Assembly: GCA_023387635.1 (NCBI GenBank)
Contig: JAEWHU010000260.1
Coordinates: forward strand, 1 to 21,674
Direction of reading: 5' to 3'
From: Bacillota bacterium
GTDB lineage: Bacteria > Bacillota > Clostridia > Lachnospirales > Lachnospiraceae
DNA length: 21,674 nucleotides
In this document: in pieces, positions 5,563-15,000 of the stretch
Layout: each line of letters begins with the position of its first letter
Numbering within the stretch: the first letter of the stretch is position 1
Notes under the pieces: model-generated
What the model was told of the DNA's origin: nothing
What the model saw: the letters and a program-made list of their open reading frames with translations, nothing else
Databases searched by the model: none
Translations under genes and position numbers: made by a program

Positions 5563-8028
5563 TTATAAATTTCTTATAGCTACTTTTGATGAAAATACCT
5601 TCTTTTCTATAACAAGTTTTTCACCAATAGTATCAAATTTACCTTGTAGTCTAATATCTTGGGAAGAAGCCCCAATAAACACTTCCATTTTTCCTGGCTC
5701 TACAACCTGCTTCATATCAAGATCATGAAATGCTAATTGCCTCATATCAACTTCAAACATTACTTCTTTTGTTTCATCAACTTCTAAACCTATCCTGGCA
5801 AATCCAACAAGTTGCTTCACAGGTCTAGCAATACTGCTTACACAATCTCTAATATAAACTTGGACAACCTCATCTCCGCTACATTGCCCAATATTCTTTA
5901 TCTTTACGCTTAATTTTAATATGCCGTCTACTTGAACAGTATCGTCCATTATTAAATCGCTGTATTCAAATTGTGTATAACTTAATCCATGTCCAAAAGG
6001 ATATAATGGTGTGTTTTTATCATGATCAATATATTCAGCCCAATCATTTAATTCTACATAGAAAGGTAATCTACTATTATACATTGGAATCTGTCCTTTA
6101 TCCTTTAGAATAGTTACAGGAAGCTTTCCACTAGGATTTGTTTTTCCTGTAAGAATATTAATAATTGCCTGTGCTCCTGACTGTGCTGGAAGCCATGAAT
6201 ATAAAACCGCTTTACTGTTTTTACAGATGATTGGTGTTGCTATTGGTCTGCCATCAATAATAATTGAAATTACTGGTTTATTAAGCTTAAATACTTCTTC
6301 CATCATATCAATCTGTGGTTTTTCAAGGTCAATATTACTATTATCTTTATTCTCTCCTGATGTTGCCTCAGGATCTCTCATACTCTCTTTACCACCTAAT
6401 ACAGCTATAACTATATCCGCTTGGTTAATAGCAGTTTTAACTTCATCTATTCCACCCTGGATAGTCCTATTAATGTCACATCCTTTTGCATAAAATATAT
6501 TTTCTTTTCCTAATAGACTCTCCAACACTTCCTTTACCGATTTGCAATTTGGATAATATTTATTAACAAAATCTTCTGTATCTCCATATTCTTTATTGGA
6601 CTTTGCTGTACTTTTCCTTAATCTATTTAGAATCATTTCCTTTTGTTCCGGTGATGGTTCATCCTCAAAAATGATACCGCTATTTATTAACGTATCTTTA
6701 TATTCCGTAATTACGGCGGCATATGCTGCTTTTAAGAAATTATCTTCTTCCGATCTATCAAAATCTCCACTGGTTGTACTTACTGTGCCTACGGATGAGT
6801 AACCACCAAAGTAATTTAATTTGTTGTCTGAAGATGGACCGATAAGCGCTATCTTAATATTCTTTTTCAGAGGTAAGATATTATCTTCATTCTTAACCAT
6901 AACCATTGATTTTTCTGCTATTTCTAATGACAATTCTTCGTACTCTGATTTACTTAATTCAGCATTAAAATCACCTATTGTAAAAGGATTTTCGAATATA
7001 CCTAATTTAAATTTTGTATGAAGAACCCTTCTCACGGCACAATCAATATATGTTTCTTCTAATTCACCAGATTCAACCGCCTCTACTAGATATTGATAAC
7101 AAACGTTACTTGGTTGTTCAATATCGATTCCTGCTTTCAGTGCCATGATTGCTGTATCTTTCTTACTTTCTGACACTCGGTATCTTACATTTGCATGAGT
7201 AATGCTACCATAATCCGCTACAACCAATCCATCAAATCCTAACTTATCCCTTAGTATGTCTGTTAGTAACCACTTTGATGTAGATACTGGCTGTTCATTC
7301 AATATACCATAACTATTCATGATTCCCATTACATTAGCTTCCTGTATAGCAGCTTCAAATGGAAAACAATATGTATCAAGTAATTTTCTCTCACCAATCT
7401 GCTGTTCTCCCCCGTTTCTACCTCCTTCCGTATTACCATAACCAACAAAGTGCTTTGCAGCAGCCATTACTTCATTATTACCTTGTATTCCTTTTACATA
7501 AGATACACCCATTCTAGCAACAAGGTAAGGGTCTTCTCCATAAGTTTCTCCAATTCTTCCCCATCTTGGGTCTCGCCCTAAATCAAATAAAGGTGAATGT
7601 ACTGCCCTAATACCATATGACAATAATTGTTTCTTCACAACCTCTCCCATTTTCTTAGCTAATTCAGGCTCCCATGTAGAGGCTACACTAAGAGACTGAG
7701 GGAATGTGGTAGCTCCTGGTATCTGTGCACCAGCAATACCTTCGTTATGAGCAATAGCTGGAATTCCTAATCTTGTTTCCTCAATCAAATATTTCTGTAG
7801 ACTCTGAAGTACTTCTATATCTTTTTTGTTATTACCGGATAAGGAACTATTCAAATAACTTAAGGTACCAATACCATCTTTAAGGCTTTCTTTTAAATTG
7901 TCCATATTATCTGCCCCACCAATTGTTAGTGAACAATATAATTGAGCTACTTTTTCTTTTAATGTCATTCTTTTAAGCAAATCTTCTACTCTTTCGTATA
8001 CACTTTTACTAGCATCTTTATAAACCAT
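5563..8028 (-). CDS. Glycoside hydrolase family 3 beta-glycosidase (beta-glucosidase/beta-xylosidase type), cytoplasmic
   Basis: The 821-aa enzyme has the full three-domain GH3 layout. The N-terminal barrel (about 15-340) contains GRDPRWGRIGETYGEDPYL (151-169), KHF (192-194) and the nucleophile Asp272 in GLVVADYGS. The alpha/beta sandwich (about 370-640) contains SGE at 557-559, whose Glu559 is the candidate acid/base, and PSGKLP (622-627). The C-terminal fibronectin-III-like domain is introduced by PFGHGLSY (667-674) and spans about 690-790. There is no signal peptide, so it should act on imported oligosaccharides or glycosides. The RDPRWGR class includes beta-glucosidases and beta-xylosidases, and specificity cannot be read. 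GGAGG lies 7 nt upstream of ATG. The gene diverges from an AraC regulator, the likely controller. No clear terminator follows. Confidence 0.93.
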   Translation of the reverse strand: MVYKDASKSVYERVEDLLKRMTLKEKVAQLYCSLTIGGADNMDNLKESLKDGIGTLSYLNSSLSGNNKKDIEVLQSLQKYLIEETRLGIPAIAHNEGIAGAQIPGATTFPQSLSVASTWEPELAKKMGEVVKKQLLSYGIRAVHSPLFDLGRDPRWGRIGETYGEDPYLVARMGVSYVKGIQGNNEVMAAAKHFVGYGNTEGGRNGGEQQIGERKLLDTYCFPFEAAIQEANVMGIMNSYGILNEQPVSTSKWLLTDILRDKLGFDGLVVADYGSITHANVRYRVSESKKDTAIMALKAGIDIEQPSNVCYQYLVEAVESGELEETYIDCAVRRVLHTKFKLGIFENPFTIGDFNAELSKSEYEELSLEIAEKSMVMVKNEDNILPLKKNIKIALIGPSSDNKLNYFGGYSSVGTVSTTSGDFDRSEEDNFLKAAYAAVITEYKDTLINSGIIFEDEPSPEQKEMILNRLRKSTAKSNKEYGDTEDFVNKYYPNCKSVKEVLESLLGKENIFYAKGCDINRTIQGGIDEVKTAINQADIVIAVLGGKESMRDPEATSGENKDNSNIDLEKPQIDMMEEVFKLNKPVISIIIDGRPIATPIICKNSKAVLYSWLPAQSGAQAIINILTGKTNPSGKLPVTILKDKGQIPMYNSRLPFYVELNDWAEYIDHDKNTPLYPFGHGLSYTQFEYSDLIMDDTVQVDGILKLSVKIKNIGQCSGDEVVQVYIRDCVSSIARPVKQLVGFARIGLEVDETKEVMFEVDMRQLAFHDLDMKQVVEPGKMEVFIGASSQDIRLQGKFDTIGEKLVIEKKVFSSKVAIRNL

Positions 8029-8139
8029 TTTTTATCCTCCAATTATTGTATTATATAATCATAATATCAAATTAAAATTAGCACTACTTATACTATTGTT
8101 GTTTTTTAAGTGAAATTGTTGCTTAATAATATCCATTAT

Positions 8140-8152
8140 GTTACAATGTAAC
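8140..8152. promoter_or_regulatory. Candidate operator palindrome between GH3 and AraC genes
   Basis: GTTACAATGTAAC is a perfect 6-1-6 dyad in the 196-bp space between the divergent GH3 and AraC genes. Its position suits a regulator binding site. AraC proteins often prefer direct repeats, so the binding protein is uncertain. Confidence 0.35.
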
Positions 8153-8224
8153 CTAAACCAAATAGCAAAGCGGACCCAGAATATCCGTTTTTACATTATA
8201 AATATGAGATAGGTGGTTCAATCT

Positions 8225-8947
8225 ATGAAGTATTCCGATTTCTTATTAAAAGACCTTTCCATACGTTCCGAGTATGAGGAGGATTTTTCTAAAAAAAGTA
8301 CTATGCTAAAAATTATCTTGGACAATGCAATTCTTTCAGGTAATGTAGAATTAGCAAAACAGGTAGCTTCTAAGGCAGAACAGATTAAGGATTTAAGAAT
8401 CTTATATGATGAAGATTTGAACATTGTTAAGTTATATATTGCTTCTTCAATTACGTCATTTGTTGAGATTTTTATAAAAAACGGTTTACCTAAGGATGTG
8501 GCAGAATCAAAAAAGAAAAAATATTACGAAAAAATATCTCGTAGTAACAACAAACAAGAATTAATGCATCTCCACTTTGAAATTGTGGAAGAATTAATTG
8601 TTGCTATAAATCGCACATCAATAAAACAGTATTCTCAAATTGTGAAAATGGCTACTGAATATATTCACAACAATAAGTTTAGATTTTTATATGCAAAAGA
8701 TGTCTCAAGTGCAATAAATGTCAATCGAAGTTACCTTTCAAAAAAATTTAAAGATGAAGTAGGGCTAACTATTACTGATTATATTCATAGAGTCAAAATG
8801 GATCTGGCTATTGAACTAATGGAAAGTAATATTTATAAATACAATGACATTTCTGAATTACTTGGTTATACCAATTATTATTATTTTAGTAAAGTATTTA
8901 AGAAACTGTATTCTAAGACTCCATGTGAATATATGAAAAACAAATAA
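8225..8947 (+). CDS. AraC family transcriptional regulator, divergent from GH3
   Basis: The 240-aa protein ends in a typical AraC double helix-turn-helix domain (about 135-238). The first helix pair lies in FLYAKDVSSAINVNRSYLSKKFKDEVG and the second in NDISELLGYTNYYYFSKVFKKLYSKTPCEY. The N-terminal part is helical and charged and lacks a recognisable cupin sugar-binding fold, so the effector is unknown. The ATG at 8225 is preferred over the in-frame GTG at 8213: AGGTGG at 8211-8216 serves as ribosome site for the ATG and overlaps the GTG itself. It is transcribed away from the GH3 gene, so it probably controls that gene. The downstream hairpin at 9062-9128 ends the unit. Confidence 0.9.
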   Translation: MKYSDFLLKDLSIRSEYEEDFSKKSTMLKIILDNAILSGNVELAKQVASKAEQIKDLRILYDEDLNIVKLYIASSITSFVEIFIKNGLPKDVAESKKKKYYEKISRSNNKQELMHLHFEIVEELIVAINRTSIKQYSQIVKMATEYIHNNKFRFLYAKDVSSAINVNRSYLSKKFKDEVGLTITDYIHRVKMDLAIELMESNIYKYNDISELLGYTNYYYFSKVFKKLYSKTPCEYMKNK

Positions 8948-9061
8948 TTTTTAGGTACATATTGTTTTCTACGATTCATATTTTCACAAGAAATGACAAG
9001 TACAACTATCTCTTACTATGCAGAATTTTTACCATTTACATTTAATTATTGACATGAAATA

Positions 9062-9128
9062 AAATAAGCTTTACAGCTAATTATCTTCTATAAATAACTG
9101 TAAAAGAAATTATCTGTAAAGCTTATTT
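9062..9128. terminator. Long inverted repeat between convergent genes, likely bidirectional terminator
   Basis: AAATAAGCTTTACAG (9062-9076) and its exact reverse complement (9114-9128) enclose a 37-nt loop. It lies 27 bp beyond the YesL-like stop codon on one side and 114 bp beyond the AraC stop codon on the other. T-rich but interrupted runs follow on both strands. The loop is longer than usual for an intrinsic terminator. Confidence 0.5.
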
Positions 9129-9155
9129 AGTTTTGGATAACTAGTCCGTGTACTT

Positions 9156-9812
9156 CTAGCTTTCCTCTTCTGTAAGATTCAAACTGTACTCTAGTTTTTT
9201 ATCTTCTTCGCTCATATACTTGCGTAAAATTCTTTCCATGGAACGACAAATAGCAAACATAGCAGATGCTGGAATAATTAACAGAAATAAAAAATTTAAA
9301 TATCCTACTAGCGCTACAATAAGAAGTATTGCTATTAGTTTTATATTCATCCACAAATGAACAAACATGATAATAAATGACTCTTTTATAGTTTTTAAGA
9401 CTGTATTTTCAAAACGTGCCAAATATGCAAATGTATAGATACTCAGTAATATTAAAATTACAATTAATACTGCAAATAAGAACCAGAGAATGCCTATGTT
9501 ATTTCCAGCTAATAATTGATTATAGAAAAAATAGACATCTTGAACAAACCACATACCAAGTGCTAGATAAATACTCCAAATAATCATTCCTTGTTTACAG
9601 TTTTCTTTAAAACTCCTAAAATATTCCCGTGACACATATCCCCTGTTATGTAATACGCTTTTTTGAATAGTATAGTACATAGCGGTAGTAGCCGGTCCTA
9701 TGGTAATAATCGGGATGCAACAAATTAACCATAATGTATTTATCATCAGAAGTTCCGTACATTTTCTAAAAAAAATTGATACCTTCCCTTCATATGCAAA
9801 AAAATTTCCCAT
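9156..9812 (-). CDS. DUF624/YesL family membrane protein
   Basis: The 218-aa protein opens with MGNFFAYEGKVSIFFRK, then LMINTLWLICCIPIITIGPATTAMYYTI (22-49), the hallmark of the DUF624 (YesL) family. It has about five membrane helices (about 22-44, 73-92, 103-130, 145-170, 172-190) and a charged C-terminus. The family is nearly always found beside LplA/LplB/YtcP-type sugar transport operons and is named after the Bacillus rhamnogalacturonan gene yesL. Its molecular function is unknown. Here it follows the GH2/transporter operon on the same strand but is separated by a strong terminator, so it needs readthrough or its own promoter. GGGAGG lies about 7 nt before ATG. Confidence 0.88.
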   Translation of the reverse strand: MGNFFAYEGKVSIFFRKCTELLMINTLWLICCIPIITIGPATTAMYYTIQKSVLHNRGYVSREYFRSFKENCKQGMIIWSIYLALGMWFVQDVYFFYNQLLAGNNIGILWFLFAVLIVILILLSIYTFAYLARFENTVLKTIKESFIIMFVHLWMNIKLIAILLIVALVGYLNFLFLLIIPASAMFAICRSMERILRKYMSEEDKKLEYSLNLTEEES

Positions 9813-9942
9813 AGCCGCCTCCCGTTTTTTTCTTTTGTATTCCTGATTAAATCACATGGTAGGTAATAACCACATGTCTTACTAATATAATATCATACTA
9901 CCATAAAGAATCCAATATTTACTAATGCTGTTATATCAGTAC

Positions 9943-9996
9943 AAAATTGACTGTACACTAGCAATTGATGAATTGCTAGCATTACAGCCAATTTTT
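9943..9996 (-). terminator. Terminator after the solute-binding protein gene
   Basis: An inner stem CTAGCAATT (9958-9966)/AATTGCTAG (9971-9979) with a GATG loop is extended by CTGTA/TACAG and by AAAATTG/CAATTTT on the outside. This makes an almost continuous hairpin of about 20 bp ending in T-rich sequence, 22 bp after the stop codon at 10009. Confidence 0.8.
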
Positions 9997-10008
9997 GTTA
10001 TTATCATA

Positions 10009-11820
10009 TTATTTTAAAGTGTCTAATAAATTCTGATAGATTTCTACATTTCTAGGTGGATTGTATTTTGATATTGCGTTTACATATGCTTCCCAATCAC
10101 TATTATTAAATGGATCCTTGGTTCCATCAATAAAGTTTGGAACATTTCTGCTCATAAATTCATTCACATTTGTTTCAATAGTGGAGAATTCCTTTGCGTC
10201 CTCTGCTGACAGTTGTGCTACAAAGGAACCACTTAAAATACCAGTATTGATATAAGTTTCATTCCATATATCATACATCTCTTGTAATTGTTTCGATCTA
10301 TTTGTACGAACAGCTACTGTAGAACTATCTCCTAGCAAACCTAAAAATCTCTGGAATGATACTGCACCCCTTAAGTTCCCACTATCTTTTGCAAGCTCAT
10401 CTACAAAATAGAATAACTTTTTTCCGTCAACAGTTTTTGTTCCTGAATCATAGAATGCACCTTCAGTTAAACCTACTTTTTGGTAATATTCATCCTTGGT
10501 CTCATCAAATTCTTCCTTACTAAACCCAAAATAATTCTTCACTGCATTTTCACTATCATAAAGTGTATCTAAAAACGTAAATAATGCGACCATATCTTTT
10601 TCTTTTGCCTTATCTGTAATAATAAATGATTTTGATTCTGCCGTTGCCTGATATAGACTGAAAGGTTCTACTAGCTTTGTAGATTCCTCACCATAGATAT
10701 CATTCATTGGATAAGCTGCAGAAAATACTACTATATTTTCAGTCGATGCATCACCAATATTCATTTTGTTCATGAACTGAGAATCCACACCAACCCATGC
10801 TCCAACTTTTCCCTGACGAACATTGACTTCATCAATTCTCCAAGGAAGAGCACTGGTGTGTTCTGCATATGCTTTATCTAACCATCCATTCTTATACCAT
10901 GTATTCATACATTGTAAATATGAGCGGAAATTATCGTTATCACCACCAAATTCAATATTTCCTTGTGGATTCTTATACCAGTTTGCCGTGCCGCCACCAA
11001 AAGCTGCATTAAAAAATCCAATTTCAGAGTATCCTTTGTAAGGAATACTAATGCTATATCCATCTTCAATGCCTTCTGCTTCCATTGCTATATCAAAAAT
11101 TTCAAACATCCACTCCCAATCACTTATGTATTTTGGATGTTTTCCTCCACTTGGGAATACTACATCGTCTTCCCATGTTTCTGTATTCCAAGTCCCATCA
11201 TCATTCTTTTCCATATAGGTACCGTTAAAAACTTCCCCTGTTGTAGGATTTTTTCCATATTTTACAATCCAGTCACGGCGATACTCAAAACCTTGCCATT
11301 GGTCTATATAAGTATTATAACTACGGAGTCCTAAATATTTCTTTTCACCATCTATTACATTCGTCGCAGTTAAAGCTAAGTCAGGATTGGCTTCTAAAAA
11401 AGCTAAATAGTTTGGCATATAATTTTCCACATATTCCGTAATGTCTAGGGCTATTCCTTCTTCATACAAATCAGTAATAGAGCCAGAGTAAAAATCCACA
11501 TCAACAATGTCTGTATAATCTCCAGTTGAAATTAATGTACTTAAATTATCTCTTTCAGAACCTGTTGGAGGAATTTGAAATTCAAAATCAACGGATACTT
11601 CTGTTCCATCCGCTCCTGTATATTTATCTGTCAAATATCTTTTCAATACAGGATTATCTGCATAATCACTATAATACTGGGAATCCTCACCTTTTCCAAT
11701 CCAAACACTGTAGGTGATTTTGTCACCATTACCACTTGTTTGGGTAGTTTTATTACATCCGGCGAAAGTGCTTAATGCCATTGTGCCTACTAAAATGGCT
11801 GCTATTACTTTCTTTTTCAT
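10009..11820 (-). CDS. Extracellular solute-binding lipoprotein of a carbohydrate ABC transporter (LplA/YtcQ type)
   Basis: The 603-aa protein has a lipoprotein signal: MKKK, a hydrophobic core, and the lipobox STFAGC with Cys22 as lipidation site. The mature part begins with a Thr/Ser/Gly/Asn linker and then KITYSVWIGKG. The length over 500 aa and segments such as STGDYTDIVD (about 99-108) and EYRRDWIVKYGKNP place it in the large LplA/YtcQ class that serves LplB- and YtcP-type permeases. The class captures oligosaccharides, often pectin- or hemicellulose-derived. It is the last gene of the operon, 15 bp after the GH2 gene, and has its own strong ribosome site (AGGAAAGGAAG). A strong terminator follows. 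The substrate is unknown. Confidence 0.93.
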   Translation of the reverse strand: MKKKVIAAILVGTMALSTFAGCNKTTQTSGNGDKITYSVWIGKGEDSQYYSDYADNPVLKRYLTDKYTGADGTEVSVDFEFQIPPTGSERDNLSTLISTGDYTDIVDVDFYSGSITDLYEEGIALDITEYVENYMPNYLAFLEANPDLALTATNVIDGEKKYLGLRSYNTYIDQWQGFEYRRDWIVKYGKNPTTGEVFNGTYMEKNDDGTWNTETWEDDVVFPSGGKHPKYISDWEWMFEIFDIAMEAEGIEDGYSISIPYKGYSEIGFFNAAFGGGTANWYKNPQGNIEFGGDNDNFRSYLQCMNTWYKNGWLDKAYAEHTSALPWRIDEVNVRQGKVGAWVGVDSQFMNKMNIGDASTENIVVFSAAYPMNDIYGEESTKLVEPFSLYQATAESKSFIITDKAKEKDMVALFTFLDTLYDSENAVKNYFGFSKEEFDETKDEYYQKVGLTEGAFYDSGTKTVDGKKLFYFVDELAKDSGNLRGAVSFQRFLGLLGDSSTVAVRTNRSKQLQEMYDIWNETYINTGILSGSFVAQLSAEDAKEFSTIETNVNEFMSRNVPNFIDGTKDPFNNSDWEAYVNAISKYNPPRNVEIYQNLLDTLK

Positions 11821-11835
11821 AAGAATCTTCCTTTC

Positions 11836-14058
11836 CTATTCTGGTTTTTTTATTTTATTTAATGCCTGATTCACTTCCAATACTTTTTCAGCAGAAAGTC
11901 CTGCACGCTTTAATAATGCTTCCATTGGCATGCTTTTCATCATCTTCATGCGCATTTCATCACTAATTTCTACTACGGCTGCAAGACCTTCCTTTTCAGT
12001 AGTACGCTGTTCCATGATGCGTCCAACCAATACCTTTCCAGCCTCTGTTAGCATGATATCTCCCATATTGTCTTTAATGGAATAATACCCATCTGGGAAT
12101 TGCATATCAATATCATCAAACCAATTGGTGATATCAGACTGTTGTGGTAATATATAATTCATATTTGGTTCTGAAACTTTTTTTATAAAAATACGGTCTG
12201 AAACTTCTCCACTTTTGGCTTCTATCTCATTGTCTGGCTCTAATCTCACTCTAAAAATAAAGACTTTATCGCCTTCCTTTTCATCAATTAGTGTTCCATT
12301 CTGATATACCGCTACTCTGCTTTGATTGCTGTATACTTTCACTTCAGTTTCTTCTTCTGCCCTATCTATATAACGGCTACCACAAAGATGTACGAAAGGT
12401 TGATCTGATAAATATGCCTTATATATGTAGAAAGCATCTTTTTTTGTTTTTCGATCAAAGGTTACTAATCCTTTATTATTCCTACCTTTGACACCACCTT
12501 CATCTCTAGCATCTGCCGCAAAATCAAACATATTCCATACATGAGTTGCCCAAAGATACGGTCTATCCCAAATCATCTTACACATATGCTCATGATACAG
12601 TGCTTGGTATTGTTCAGAATAGTCACCCTTTTTTGGATTTGATGTTTGCCACTGTAACACAGCTTCACATCCATATTCAGCAAGTCCCATCACTTTATTC
12701 GGATATTTTTCATGGAATTCATCAAAAAATTCATCGTTATCCATACATTCTCCTACATACCATCCATAATATAGATTGTAGGATAAAATATCTGGAATAT
12801 CTAAGATTGGACTATCTGTCTCTAACATAAAAACACAAGCCATAACTGTAGGTCTAGTTGCATCAAGCTTATGACATAACTCATGTAAAAGCTTATTATT
12901 TTCAACCAAACTGTCTGACTTTCCGCCAGCTGTAATTTCATTAGAAAGTCCCCAACATATGATACTTGGATGGTTATAATTTTGTACAATTAACTCAGTC
13001 ATCTGACTAATTGTATTTTCTACTCCACCCTCCATATGTTTTGTAATATAGGGAATCTCTGCCCATACAACCATGCCATATTCATCACATAAATCATAGA
13101 AATACTGGCAATGTTGATAATGTGCTAGACGAATAGTATTCGCACCCAGCTCAGCAATTAGCTCCATATCTTGTAGGTGCATTTCTTTTGTCAATGCATT
13201 GCCTACATGAAGATAATCCTGATGCCTAGATACTCCACGAAGTGGATATGATACACCATTTAATAGAAATCCCTGTTCTGGGTCCATTGAAAAAGTACGA
13301 CAGCCAAACCTTGTAGTTATCACATCTACTACTTCACTATTTACTATTAACTCTGCTTTCGCTGTATACAAATGCGGATCTTTCACTCCGTTCCACAGAT
13401 GAACATTGGGAATTTTTATTTCAACTTCTGTTCCACTTGATGTAGAGATTCCCTCTATAGTTACCTTGACTTCATCAAACGTACCAGTCACATATGTTTT
13501 TATAGCTACCAATGCATCCGTTCCTTTGACTTCTGGTGTTACCATAATTCCCGTTCCACCAAAATAATCCATATCAAAGTGACTCGCTGGTACGATTACC
13601 ATGGTTACATCACGATATATTCCACCGTAAAATGTAAAGTCTGCCATTTGAGGATAAACTGTCTCATTTTCTGAATTATTGACTGCTACTACTACCGTGT
13701 TGGTTTCCTCCAAAACATCTGTAATATTTACACGAAACGTAGAGTATCCTCCATCATGATTACATAGTATTTTTTTGTTTACTATAACCTTTGCACAGGA
13801 ATTCACTCCCTGAAATTCTAAATATACTTGTTCGCCTAGATTTAATCTTGGCGTAGTTATCTCTTTTACATAATAGCAAGTTCCCCGGTAGAAATCATTT
13901 CCGCCATCCTGCCCATCAATATTATTCCATGTGTGTGGTAAATTCACCAATTCGCCGGCTGCAGAAATAGCAAGTTCTGACCCTACGTCCTCTTTAATGA
14001 ATTTCCAACCATAATTTATATTTACTATTTCTCTCATATTGCCTCCCACAGCTGTCAT
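11836..14058 (-). CDS. Glycoside hydrolase family 2 enzyme, beta-galactosidase-like, cytoplasmic
   Basis: The 740-aa enzyme has the GH2 order: jelly-roll sugar-binding domain (about 10-155, with YRGTCYYVKE and YGGIYRDV), immunoglobulin-like domain (about 160-255), and catalytic barrel (about 260-550). Acid/base Glu374 lies in WGLSNEI and nucleophile Glu461 in GLAEYGCEA. LRGVSRHQD (273-281) and NTIRLAHYQH (307-316) are GH2 signatures. There is no signal peptide, so it should act on transported oligosaccharides. Residues about 640-740 form an unusual charged tail with a Met-rich stretch (MRMKMMKSMPMEALLKRAG). The start at 14058 overlaps the permease end closely (4 bp). An internal ATG at 14037 has GGGAGG just upstream and fits where relatives begin (MREIVNINYGWKF), so the true protein may be 733 aa. 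Beta-glucuronidase or other GH2 activities are possible. Confidence 0.92.
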   Translation of the reverse strand: MTAVGGNMREIVNINYGWKFIKEDVGSELAISAAGELVNLPHTWNNIDGQDGGNDFYRGTCYYVKEITTPRLNLGEQVYLEFQGVNSCAKVIVNKKILCNHDGGYSTFRVNITDVLEETNTVVVAVNNSENETVYPQMADFTFYGGIYRDVTMVIVPASHFDMDYFGGTGIMVTPEVKGTDALVAIKTYVTGTFDEVKVTIEGISTSSGTEVEIKIPNVHLWNGVKDPHLYTAKAELIVNSEVVDVITTRFGCRTFSMDPEQGFLLNGVSYPLRGVSRHQDYLHVGNALTKEMHLQDMELIAELGANTIRLAHYQHCQYFYDLCDEYGMVVWAEIPYITKHMEGGVENTISQMTELIVQNYNHPSIICWGLSNEITAGGKSDSLVENNKLLHELCHKLDATRPTVMACVFMLETDSPILDIPDILSYNLYYGWYVGECMDNDEFFDEFHEKYPNKVMGLAEYGCEAVLQWQTSNPKKGDYSEQYQALYHEHMCKMIWDRPYLWATHVWNMFDFAADARDEGGVKGRNNKGLVTFDRKTKKDAFYIYKAYLSDQPFVHLCGSRYIDRAEEETEVKVYSNQSRVAVYQNGTLIDEKEGDKVFIFRVRLEPDNEIEAKSGEVSDRIFIKKVSEPNMNYILPQQSDITNWFDDIDMQFPDGYYSIKDNMGDIMLTEAGKVLVGRIMEQRTTEKEGLAAVVEISDEMRMKMMKSMPMEALLKRAGLSAEKVLEVNQALNKIKKPE

Positions 14059-14062
14059 TTAT

Positions 14063-14989
14063 TTAGCCCTTTACTGCACCTCCGAGAACACCCTTTTCAA
14101 GTTTATCCTGGAAGAATGGAAATGCACATAATATTGGTAATGTTGCTACAATTATTAACGCATACTGAATTAAGTAACGGCTATAATCAGGATTAGAACT
14201 TAATAAAAAGCTTTCATTATCTGCTACAATTTGCTTAATCCATAATTGTAACGGCCATAAATTCTTTTTTGTCGGAACATAAATAGATGCATTGAACCAA
14301 GAGTTCCATTGTAAAATAACTGAATTTAAAATTATTACGGTTCCCAAACTCATAGCCTGAGGTAACATAACATGGAATAAGGTCTTTATATGTCCTGCGC
14401 CATCAATACGAGCTGATTCTACCGTGGACTCTGGAACACTTCGGAATGCATTCATCATCATAATTACAAACATACCATTCGTACACCCTGGTATTAACAA
14501 AGCTAATCTAGTCCCTGTCCATCCCAGAGAACGAACTACCATATAGGTAGGAATTAATCCACCACTAAATATTACAGTTAACATAATCAATAAAGTTAAT
14601 GGTTTTCTTAATTTTGATTCACGACTTAATACATACCCTGCTGTAATATTGATTATCATACCAATGCAAGTAGATCCAATTACATAAAATAAGGTATTTG
14701 CATATCCAGATAATAAGCTAGAATCCTTAAAGACATTTAAGTATCCATCGATGTTCACCTTACCTACTGGCAACCACAATAAACCTTTATGAGCTAACAG
14801 TGTTTTACCATCAGAAAATGATGCCATTAACACATGCCACAATGGTATAAAACTACAAAACGCAATTAAAACTAACACCAAGATTACACATGCATGAACG
14901 ATTTTTGCCACTGTACTTGGATTTTCCACCATTCCATCCCTGGCGATCTTCTTATTATATAATTTTGCTCTCTTTTTATCTGATGTCAT
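14063..14989 (-). CDS. Carbohydrate ABC transporter permease, YtcP/LplC type
   Basis: The 308-aa membrane protein belongs to the MalG-like permease class paired with LplB-type partners. Six helices are expected. The first is at about 28-50, and the opening motif SFIPLWHVLMASFSDGKTL leads to KGLLWLPVGKVNIDGY, characteristic of YtcP/LplC. The cytoplasmic coupling (EAA) loop is VESARIDGAGHIKTLFHVMLP (about 189-209), which docks on the ATPase. AAGGAGGG overlaps the TAA of the preceding permease gene, which ends 11 bp upstream, showing translational coupling. No ATPase gene is present in the window, as is usual for this class, so a shared MsmX-like ATPase is inferred. Confidence 0.93.
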   Translation of the reverse strand: MTSDKKRAKLYNKKIARDGMVENPSTVAKIVHACVILVLVLIAFCSFIPLWHVLMASFSDGKTLLAHKGLLWLPVGKVNIDGYLNVFKDSSLLSGYANTLFYVIGSTCIGMIINITAGYVLSRESKLRKPLTLLIMLTVIFSGGLIPTYMVVRSLGWTGTRLALLIPGCTNGMFVIMMMNAFRSVPESTVESARIDGAGHIKTLFHVMLPQAMSLGTVIILNSVILQWNSWFNASIYVPTKKNLWPLQLWIKQIVADNESFLLSSNPDYSRYLIQYALIIVATLPILCAFPFFQDKLEKGVLGGAVKG

Positions 14990-15000
14990 AATCGCCCTCC

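Noticed and set aside
8169..8195. CGGA...TCCG followed by Ts upstream of the AraC gene, like an attenuator
   Set aside because: Only a 4-bp GC-containing stem with a large loop. It is too weak to support a leader terminator.
10963..11334. 123-aa + strand open frame
   Set aside because: It is antisense to the solute-binding protein gene, with no ribosome site or recognisable domain.
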